From Zopfochytrium polystomum (Eukaryota; Chytridiomycota; Chytridiomycetes; Chytridiales; Chytridiaceae), in assembly GCA_025765615.1 (NCBI GenBank), contig JAIVFJ010000013.1, positions 62,001-126,000 of the forward strand: a stretch of DNA of 64,000 nucleotides, written 5' to 3'. Both the position numbers and the translations under genes were made by a program. Positions within the stretch are counted from its first letter, which is position 1. Every line of letters starts with the position of its first letter. Below are positions 9,468 through 19,649 of this stretch, piece after piece. Below the pieces are notes generated by a model that was not told where the DNA came from, searched no databases, and worked only from the letters and a program-made list of their open reading frames with translations.

Positions 9468-12400
9468 ATGCACCCGCCACCACCACCACCGGGCACACAC
9501 TTCGCCGGTCTCGTCACGACCACGGTCGCCACCGCCAGCGGCAGGGGCGGCGGCGGCGGCGCGCCGGGGCTCCCACGCAGCGCGTCGGCGGCGGCTGGCG
9601 GCAGTAGCAGCGGCGGCGGCGGAGGCGGTGGAGGCGGGGGTGGGTTGCGGTGGCATCCGGGGGTGGGTGGAGCGGACGGTGGTCGCGGCAGTGGCGGCAG
9701 CGGAACCGGCGGGGGCGGCAGGGGCGATGGGCCTCGGCGCGAGTCTGCGGGGTCGTTGTTGTCGGAGGGGTGGGTTGGGGCGCCGGCGGCGGCGGCCGGG
9801 GGCGGGGGCGGTGCGGGGCCGGCGGTGGTTGGGACTGTAGGCCGGCGGCTGAGCGCGGGGTCGACGGTGAGCTGGGTGTCGGCCGGGCCTGTTGGGGGCG
9901 GGGGCGGCGGCGGCCGTGGGGTGCGTCGGCGGGCGGGACAGCGGGAGGCGCGGAAGTGGCGGGACGAGGAGGGTGGGGGGGAGGAGGAGGAGGAGAAGGA
10001 GGAGCAGGAGGAGGAGGACGTGACCGGGGAGGAGGAGGAGGAGGGCGACGGGGAGGAGAGGGAGGTCGAGAATGAGGAGGAGCAGGAGGGAGAGGAGGAC
10101 GAGAGTGGACAACGAGGGTCGGTGGCGGGTGCCGGCCGGGTACCCCTTGTGGTTTTGGTGGATGCGGACGGCAACGAGGCGGGGACCGAGGCCGGAGAGC
10201 AGTTTCTGTTTGGGTCGGGCAACACGAAGAACATTCGTCGAGGCCAACCGGTCTCGGTCCAGAGCCTTGCGCCGGCGCCTCACCAGAACCAGCAGCAGCA
10301 GCAGCTACAGGAGCAGCTGCAGCAGAAGCATCCGCTTCAGCTTCAGCACGAACATCAGCCTCAGCATCAGCATCAGCAGCGTCGGCAGTCAAAGGCTGCG
10401 GGTGGCGCCCAGTCCTCCGTGTCCCTGTCGAGCGGCGGGCACTCGACGACGTCAGGCAGCATCCGGTCGCGGGCAAAGAGCTGGTCGTCGCACTCGTCGG
10501 ACCAAAACAACTTGCTCGCCGTGTGGTGGTATCGCGTCAGTGCCTGGGTCCTGCAGTCCAGGGCGTACAGCTTGCTGATGTTTGCGCTCGAGACTCCGTC
10601 GATCCAGGTACAAATGCTCTCCTCCTTGCCTTACTTCCAAGTCTTGTTTGAGTGTTTCCCGCTATCCTAAATATTCTAACCGTACACAACTGCTCACAAA
10701 CCTTTCCCCCAACAGATGGCCGTCATCGGCGTGTACCTCCTCCTTCTGATCGGCTTCATCATCTTCATGCTCTTCTTCCTGTTCGACCACGAGCTGCCGG
10801 GCATCCACTACTACAACCTCTTCCACATCGCGCTGCACATCCTCGGCAAAAACATCCTCGTCGCGGGCTACCTCCTCGCCAGCATCACGGCCAAGGCGCA
10901 GCTCGCCAACTCTCTAATCCGGCAAGTGCAAGGCATCTCGATCACAGAGCTCACCTTCCGTCTCGGCGAGCACCGGCCGGCGCGCGGGCGGGGCGCAAGG
11001 TGGGGTCTGTTCGCGGCGCTGGCGGCGGTGGAGGCGGCGCTGTGGGGGCTCGAGTACGAGATGGAGTTTGTGCCGGTGACGTCGACGCCGCTCGGGGCGT
11101 ACGAGTGCGTTCCGGCGACGTACCCGGCGGCGGTGCCGCCGGCGGAGGGCCTGATGGCGTACCTGCAGGCGAACGTACGGCTGACACTCGCGTACAACTA
11201 CGCCCTGCCCCTGGTGGACGGGGCGATCGGCGGGTGGGCGGCATGGCCGCGGGCGCGGCCGGCGCGGCGGTTCTCGATGGCGGGGCCCGGGGTGGTGTAC
11301 ATGGTCGGGTCGCGGTGCAACCACCCGGTTCCCGTCAGCGCGAGCAAGCCGCCGGCGCGGGTGAACGCGACGGTGCTGTCAGACGGGCAGCAGCAGCACG
11401 CGCCGGCAACGGTGTTTGAGCTGCAGGACGTGTACGACTGGAACTCGACGCTGATCTACACGGTGGCGGTGACGCTGCCTGCGCACACGCACGACGTGGC
11501 GGCGTTCGCCGACCGGGACGTGCAGATGGCAGACTGAGCTGCTGGTGGGCCCGGGGGAGATTGAGTTTGCGTTCTCGGCGGACGAGTGGCAGTCGATGAG
11601 CGGCGGGCAGATTGAAACGATCACGCTGCGGGACCCGTACGCGGACGTGCGAGCCGCGATCGAGCGGGACAGCAGCAACGTCGACATTCCGCTGTTTGAC
11701 GAGCCGGTATTGGTTATTTCGAGGGGGATGGGCGGCGACCTAGACCTGGCGGCGGACGGCGGGGCCGGCGCCAGAGGGGTGTTCTTGGGTGAGGCGAGGG
11801 AGCGGCTGTTCCCGCTGGCAAAGCCGTTTGCAAACATGACCGACTGGATCGGGCAGCAGCTGGAGGTGCTGCTAACGGCCAACGCCACACGGCCGGGCTC
11901 TGCGGGCTCCCTCGCCGCCGCAAAGGCCGCCGCGAGGGCCACCGCCGCCACGCCCGGCGGCTGGGCCACCGCCGACGCCTACGCCGACGGCTCGGGCGAC
12001 CGGCTGCACCGACGGAGCACGACGGCGTCGAGCGCCGGCGCTGGGTCGCGGCTTCGTACGACCAAGCGCCGTAGCAAGCGCACGGCGCGCAGCCGGCCGG
12101 TGTTCACGCCGCCGGCGCAGCAGACGAGGCCGGAGCTGAGCGCGCCGGGAACGGTGAGCTGCGGGCACGCGTCGTCGACGGCGCTGACGTGCGACGTGCT
12201 GGCGTGGGCGACGAACCCGACGGGGCGCGTGCGTGCGGACCTGATGCATCGCGGGTTCATTGTGCTGACGTCGGCAGTGGCGCACTACGTGCTAAACCAG
12301 GCAAGTGTTTCCATCAATTTGGGATTGATTACCGGAAGGTGCAGAGGAGTATGTACTTACGTGTATCTTAATATTCAGTACGACGGATCGGCGACGGGTA

Positions 12401-12816
12401 CATGCACATACTTTGGCAATCAGGGGCGAGGGATAGTGTCCGCGCCCGGCTGGATTCGCGCGGTGGTAGCAGCAGCGCTTGCGGTGGCGTCGCTGGCGGC
12501 CGGGGTCGTGGTCGTATCGTTCTTTGTGGTGGTCGCGGCGGGCGGGGCGTCGCAGCACGTTGCGCTGGCGGCGGCGATGCTGGACGATCCGCTGAGGATG
12601 CTGTACTATCTGCGCGGGAGCCTGTCGCGCGTGATCGAGCGCGGGATGCGCAAGGGCGTCGCCGACGGCGGGCGGCCGCAGCTGCGCATGTTCCTGCAGG
12701 ACTTCATGGTGCGGTTCGGAGAGGCCAAGTCCCACCGCGGAGAGGAGGTCGGCAGGCTGGCGCTCGACGTGCCCTCGAACGTCATCAGGCTCCGCAAGGA
12801 CAGAGCGTACGAGTAG
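9468..12816 (+). CDS. Large low-complexity membrane protein with a reading-frame break
   Basis: I do not recognise the family. Exon 1 is 9468-10607 (380 aa): Gly/Ser/Pro-rich, then an acidic Glu run, then a Gln/His-rich stretch. Exon 2 starts at 10716 after the acceptor CCCAACAG and opens with a strong membrane span (VYLLLLIGFIIFMLFFLF). A lumenal-looking region follows with N-x-S/T sites (NATV, NSTL). The frame stops at TGA 11535-11537, but the +1 frame continues at once as coding (WQTELLVGPGEIEF). The cause may be a 1-base error, a true frameshift or a very short intron. A probable GC-AG intron lies at 12301-12378. The last exon (12379-12816) carries a long second span (about 12450-12545) and a basic cytosolic tail. 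Total is about 1,055 aa. Part of the last exon is duplicated at 14893-15055. Confidence 0.6.
12301..12378 (+). other. Probable GC-AG intron
   Basis: The donor is AG|GCAAGT and the acceptor ATATTCAG. The 78-nt segment is AT-rich next to very GC-rich exons, which marks it as intronic. It is a multiple of three with no in-frame stop, so retention would also keep the frame. Confidence 0.6.
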
Positions 12817-13039
12817 CCTCATGCGGGTGTAATGGGTGGGGGCGTTCGTATCGCGTCCACCCTGATTTCCGCGCGTTTGTTTTCAACTGTTGTAATTTAT
12901 TGGTTCATTACGCACCTAGCATCAACCTGTCAGTCTCTGACCTCGTTACGCTTCGCGAATGCCCATCAAATAAAAAGGGATACTTGGGGGTCGCTTATAA
13001 ACGCACTTGAACTAACTTGGGACAAACTCCAAAGATAAA

Positions 13040-13230
13040 ACGAGGTCTCAAAATGCATGTGCGCTCGGGCGTCAAATACTCTGTGCAGTGGACAATTGCA
13101 ACAAGGAGTTTTCGGACCCTACGTCTCTGAAAAAGCATGCGAGAACGGAGCACCGTGGGGTGCGATACCTCTCCACTATTTGACAATTGCAAAAAGGAGC
13201 ACAGGTCTTCGCGTCTCAAAGAACCAAAAA
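13040..13230 (+). pseudogene. Degenerate C2H2 zinc-finger fragment
   Basis: One frame reads CAVDNCNKEFSDPTSLKKH..TEH, a C-x4-C-x12-H-x4-H finger. A partial second copy (DNCKKEH) follows and then a stop. No start, splice context or downstream fingers are visible. It is best read as a relic. Confidence 0.55.
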
Positions 13231-13544
13231 CGCTAATGGAAGAACGGCTGACATAAGCGCGACCGTCGGGGATCTCAACCTTCATCGGACGGGTTGGCAG
13301 AAATCGTGAAACTGCCTTCGGCGGCTGTATCGCTGACACAACGGACTATGGGTGTGGCACCACCAGCTGTACTTACTACCAGCAAGAGTAGGAGCAGCAA
13401 AACCCGCAAGAGGATTGCGACAGATGTGCCAGCGGGCGAACCGTCAGCGGCTGCGCTGGTAATGGCATCGTCCTCGGCGTCTTCTTCGTCCGCGTCTCGT
13501 GAAGTGTTTTCAAAGAAAGGAAAGGACAGTGCGCCGAAAAAGAT

Positions 13545-13944
13545 TTAAACAACAGTAGGGGCCGCGGTGTCATTCCTTCTTCCATCCGACTCGTCCAACT
13601 GTTTGGTTCTCACATGCTCTTTGAGCCATGAAACCTTTTGTACTCCTTTTTTGCAATTGTCAGGTATCGGTTCTCGTATGCCGTTCCAGTGACGTTCGGT
13701 CCGCAAACCCGTTGTCGCAACTGTCCTCTGCACATGAATGTTCGACTCCGGAGTGTTTCGTTCTCACACGCTCGTTGAGATGCAAGGAACTCCTGAACTC
13801 CTTTATGCAAATTTCATGTGTGACGCGGTATCTCATGCATAGGTGCTTGGTCTGGATGTGATGCGACAGGTACCCCATACATTTGGCGGTGAAACTGCAT
13901 CCTTCGTGCTCACGTGCAATGTCAACACCTGCAGCCTTTTCCAA
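13545..13944 (-). pseudogene. Degenerate C2H2 zinc-finger array, inverted relative to 13040-13230
   Basis: The minus strand shows several finger-like repeats, for example CSFTAKCMGYLSHHIQTKH and CAEDSCDNGFADRTSLERH. Further partial units occur in other frames (DNCKKGVQKVSWLKEH). Stops and frame changes between units show decay. It resembles the plus-strand finger upstream, so the two form an inverted pair of relics. Confidence 0.6.
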
Positions 13945-14892
13945 TCCTTAAACACTGAATCGCACTCGGGTGGTAACAGGAAAAGATGCGGTCTCCTCGC
14001 ATCTCGTTAGCCGTGCCGCCAGACGCTTCGCATGAGTCAAGAAAGAGAGAGACCACAGCCGTTTGTACAGGCAGTCTCCAGTCTGTCACAATTCTTCGTG
14101 CGGCAGATTTCTGGTGTAACCTTCCATTCCTCGATATCTTCGAAGTCCCTACGCATATTGGGCATCTGGACTGATGGTCGGTAATAGTGGTCATGATGGC
14201 TTATTCAACTTATGTTACGTGTACATGAGACCCGGGAACGACTCCCACAGGTCATCAACACCCCGCACGAGTTTGAGATTGCGGCCGCCCTTTCGAAAAT
14301 TGTGCGGGTTCATTCACTCTGTCGCAGGCAGCTCTATTTTAACTCCTTTTTGAAGGCTTTCGTTGTTGCCTTTGCCGAGTTCAGTCTAACCCTGAAGTTG
14401 ACACCAAACTTTCCAAGATTTACACTGCCGGTGGTGACTCCGGCTTGGAGAACGAAAATGAAAACCCCGGAGCCGGCAAGAGTGACGTGGGAACTTGGTG
14501 GGTGGGAAACGCGCAGGCACACCTGCAAACAAACACATGCCCCTGCCCCCGCCCAGATCCCCCCTCCCGTCTGCGCTGCCAAACCTTGGCCAAAAGCGAA
14601 AGAAAGGCGCTTCACGTCCTCATACCTTCAGGCAAAGGCCGCAGAACCTCGTGCTGAAAACGTGAAATGCCTCGGTGGATCCCGACGAAGACGGTGAGAC
14701 GGACTTTTACTCGAGACAAAGTCTCTGCGGCGCCCTCTCAACCTCTACCAAAATTGTACTGCGAGGTTGCGGCGGGCTTCAGCTGTGGTTAATGACTTCA
14801 CGAACCACAGCCGGGGGGAACCAGTGTGTCGTTACGCAACTCTTCCGACAAAACAGGCGTTAATGCTTTAGCGCTGTATTTCGTGGTCGGGC

Positions 14893-15055
14893 GTGGCAGC
14901 ACGTTTTGCGTTGGCGGCGGTGCATGCTACGGATGCTGTACTACGTGCGCGGGAGCCTTCCGCGCGTTATCGAGCGGGGATACGCAAGGGATGGGGGGCT
15001 GACGGCGGGAGGCCACAGCTGCGGTTGCTCCTGCAGGACTTGCCGGTTCGTTACA
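14893..15055 (+). pseudogene. Partial duplicate of the 3' end of the 9468-12816 gene
   Basis: Nucleotides from about 14893 to 15055 align with about 12550-12715. Matching peptide pieces appear in two frames: RMLYYVRGSLPRVIERG in one and ADGGRPQLRLLLQDLPVRY in the other. So the copy is frameshifted. It lacks the upstream exons and the stop region. It is a decayed direct duplicate about 2.3 kb downstream of its parent. Confidence 0.8.
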
Positions 15056-15296
15056 CACACAAACCCTTTGGTTGGAATCGTGACAATGCAACCAACCAAC
15101 TAGAATTCTGACTGGACCTCTGCCCACTAAAAATAAATCGACAGATGGAATGGACTGCTTGTTTGTCGTATTTAGGTTAAATCCAGCGACTCGTTTTTTT
15201 AACTTTTATTTTTTTGTGTTCCCCCCGACCACGACCAACCCCTTGCACAATACTTACAAGCGGCTGGATCGGACCCGCCGCCCCTTTGTCCTGTTC

Positions 15297-17634
<2,338 letters not shown>

Positions 17635-17706
17635 GGCGTTGTTCTGGGGACTGAGTGGCGGGGTGATCGTTGTTTGAAGGCTGCACAAGGTTTGAGAAGG
17701 GATCGG

Positions 17707-17767
17707 GAGAGACTGAGAGAGACTGAGAGCAAGCGAGAGAGCGAGAGAGAGAGAGCGAGAGAGAGAG

Positions 17768-17852
<85 letters not shown>
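17707..17852. repeat. (GA)n tract upstream of the AKR7 gene
   Basis: About 145 bp of GA with a few GAGC interruptions, pure for the last 80 bp. It is CT on the sense strand of the minus-strand reductase gene and sits just upstream of its ATG. Confidence 0.9.
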
Positions 17853-17855
<3 letters not shown>

Positions 17856-18196
17856 TGGAGTGGTTCGTGGGAAGGGCTTTCGGTCTGCTGACTGGGTTCT
17901 GGTGCAAACCACAAACCCCCACCCTGCCTGTTGGTGTGTTCATCCACCGTCGAGCCGATCGGGTTAACGACCGACTACCACTACTTCTTCGAATCGAATG
18001 TTCAGCTAGTAAGCACTTACCCCCCCCCCATTATCCTTCCTTCCTTTCTTTCTTTCTTTCACTGCGGCCGCTCTCTTCCGTTCCCCGCCCTTTTCATGCT
18101 TTGGCTGGTGGTGGGTTGGCTGCCCTGAAACAACTTTCAAGAGGGTGCAGCGAAACAAATACGAGGCAAGTATTAATATTACATGTAATATTCGTA

Positions 18197-18197
<1 letters not shown>

Positions 18198-18235
<38 letters not shown>

Positions 18236-18250
18236 CACACACACACACGC
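18198..18250. repeat. (CA)n microsatellite
   Basis: A CA dinucleotide run with minor interruptions, immediately left of the retrotransposon insertion. Confidence 0.9.
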
Positions 18251-18339
18251 AATATATATATCTATCAATACACGTACTCTGCTTGGACTGAACAGACAGC
18301 CGACCAGAAATGTTATGAATCACCCTCTGGAAACCTCTG

Positions 18340-18437
18340 GAACCTTCTAGAACATTCCTTCATGGAACCTTCTGGAACCTTCTGGAACCTTCTAGAACAT
18401 TCCTTCATGGAACCTTGTGGAACCTTCTGGAACCTTC
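18340..18437 (+). promoter_or_regulatory. Heat-shock-element arrays in LTR U3
   Basis: HSF binds inverted nGAAn units spaced every 5 bp. Such units are seen at 18340, 18345, 18350 and 18355 (four), then at 18365, 18370, 18375, 18380, 18385, 18390, 18395 and 18400 (eight, all perfect). A third block runs at 18410-18437 (six units, one with TTG for TTC). Three more units occur at 18503-18515. The typical block reads GAAccTTCtaGAAcaTTC. The arrays lie upstream of the TATA box and recur in the 3' LTR at +4952. Confidence 0.85.
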
Positions 18438-18547
18438 TTTGCTTTCCTGACTTGTCTTGTTGTCATTGGTATCATTGGTATCATTGTATTACTAATTGCT
18501 CTTTCTGGAACTTTCTTGGAGTCTTGACAAGGAACACTCTCAAAAGG

Positions 18548-18555
18548 TATAAAAG
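18548..18555 (+). promoter_or_regulatory. TATA box of the LTR promoter
   Basis: TATAAAAG lies downstream of the heat-shock arrays and 35 bp upstream of the AAGTGAATTAT motif used as the predicted RNA 5' end. It is conserved in all three LTRs of the window. Confidence 0.85.
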
Positions 18556-18665
18556 GGGGATGGGGGACCTGTCCCATCCCTCAAGTGAATTATTGTTTCC
18601 AATACAATCATCACTCCTCTCAGTTCCTTGTCTGCCTTGTCCTGTCCTGCCCTGTTCCTGACATC

Positions 18666-18676
18666 ATAATTCACTT
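18666..18676 (+). promoter_or_regulatory. Self-priming primer-binding site
   Basis: ATAATTCACTT starts 2 nt after the 5' LTR. It is the exact reverse complement of AAGTGAATTAT at 18583-18593, the predicted 5' end of the transcript. The match is 11 nt and stops at both sides. Tf1 of fission yeast primes reverse transcription this way, with an 11-nt match to its own RNA 5' end. No tRNA 3'-end complement was recognised here. Confidence 0.8.
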
Positions 18677-18703
18677 CACCCTCTCCCACTACTCTCTGCC
18701 ATC

Positions 18704-19627
18704 ATGTCTGACCCAAACAACACCTTCCCTGATGCAACTGCCTTCCAAGCCTTGATGGACCAATTACAAGCCCTTTCAAGACAGACACACCAACTTCAAG
18801 AACAAGTCCTTCACCAGCAGCACCAGCTTCAACAACAACTTCACCAACAAGAACATCAAGCTCTTCCCCTGCCTCAAGCCAACCAAGCAAGAGAGCCCAA
18901 GGTTCCCAGCCCTGACAAGTTCACTGGGCTGGCCAAAGACCTTAGGAACTTCATGGCCACTGTGGAGAATGTCATCCTTCTCCAACCTTCAAGATTTCCC
19001 AGTGAGCAAGTCAAGGTTCTTTTCACAAGCACCCTCCTGTCTGGTCAAGCTCAATCATGGTACAGATCTCTCCCAAGCACACCCACCACCCTGCAAGAGC
19101 TCTGGGAGGGGCTGGAAGCTACCTTTGGTGGCCCCTACGCATCTTGGACAGCAAGATCCAAGCTCAAGCATATCAAGCAAGGAAAGCAATCTTGTGTGGC
19201 CTACACCATCCAATTCAAGCAACTAGCCAAAGACTCTGGATACAATGATGCAGCTCTGATGGAGCTGTACCATGATGGTCTCCATGAGTCTATCCAAGAC
19301 ATGCTCTCCCAGTCTCTGCACATCCCTGAGACCTTGGAAGAGTACATTCTCCTTGCCATCAAGATTGACAACAGACTCTACTCCAAGAGGCTGAAGCAAA
19401 GACAAGTAGGAACTACATCAAGACCTACCCCAGTTCCTCAAGCTCTTACAGTTCCTGAACCCATGCAAGTGGATGCAGTTGAGACACTTCCTAAGGGTCC
19501 TCTGAGCCAAGAGGAGAAAACAAGGAGGGCCCAGCAGGGACTGTGTTTTTACTGTGGCTCCAAGGAGCATGCTGTCAAGGACTGCCCAAGGAAGAAGCAC
19601 CCAAACTCCCAGGTCCAGGCTCACTGA
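18704..19627 (+). CDS. gag: Gag polyprotein of the chromovirus
   Basis: 307 aa with its ATG at 18704, 40 nt after the LTR. The N-terminus is a Gln/Leu/His-rich helical stretch, probably coiled coil. A retrotransposon Gag core follows (about residues 65-200; WYRSLP, ATFGGPYASW, HIKQGKQS). The C-terminus has a CCHC zinc knuckle, CFYCGSKEHAVKDC, at residues 281-294, which would bind RNA. The stop at 19625-19627 lies inside the stem-loop that follows the -1 slippery site, so most ribosomes would stop here and a fraction would make Gag-Pol. Confidence 0.92.
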   Translation: MSDPNNTFPDATAFQALMDQLQALSRQTHQLQEQVLHQQHQLQQQLHQQEHQALPLPQANQAREPKVPSPDKFTGLAKDLRNFMATVENVILLQPSRFPSEQVKVLFTSTLLSGQAQSWYRSLPSTPTTLQELWEGLEATFGGPYASWTARSKLKHIKQGKQSCVAYTIQFKQLAKDSGYNDAALMELYHDGLHESIQDMLSQSLHIPETLEEYILLAIKIDNRLYSKRLKQRQVGTTSRPTPVPQALTVPEPMQVDAVETLPKGPLSQEEKTRRAQQGLCFYCGSKEHAVKDCPRKKHPNSQVQAH

Positions 19628-19649
19628 GGGGCAATTCCCTGGACCCTCC
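19600..19649 (+). promoter_or_regulatory. -1 programmed ribosomal frameshift signal (gag to pol)
   Basis: The heptamer C CCA AAC at 19600-19606 is in phase with gag and fits X-XXY-YYZ. After a 5-nt spacer, GGTCCAGG (19612-19619) can pair perfectly with CCTGGACC (19638-19645), with the gag stop inside the 18-nt loop. A -1 shift here leads straight into the pol frame (next codon CTC at 19606). Confidence 0.8.

Larger units (their letters stand above)
18311..18663 (+). repeat. 5' LTR
   Basis: It begins TGTTATG and ends CTGACA. U3 carries heat-shock-element arrays at 18340-18437 and 18503-18515. A TATAAAAG box is at 18548 and the likely transcription start is near 18583 (AAGTGAATTAT), 35 bp downstream. 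The rest is a C/T-rich R-U5 of about 80 bp. Confidence 0.95.

Noticed and set aside
9514..10476. Pro-rich minus-strand frames of about 300 codons.
   Set aside because: They are antisense to the Gly-rich exon 1 of the membrane protein; Gly codons read in reverse give Pro/Ala.
19543..19605. Upstream extension of the pol frame with an ATG at 19543.
   Set aside because: It overlaps the gag zinc knuckle in another frame. The slippery heptamer at 19600 explains expression, so the pol sequence is counted from 19606.
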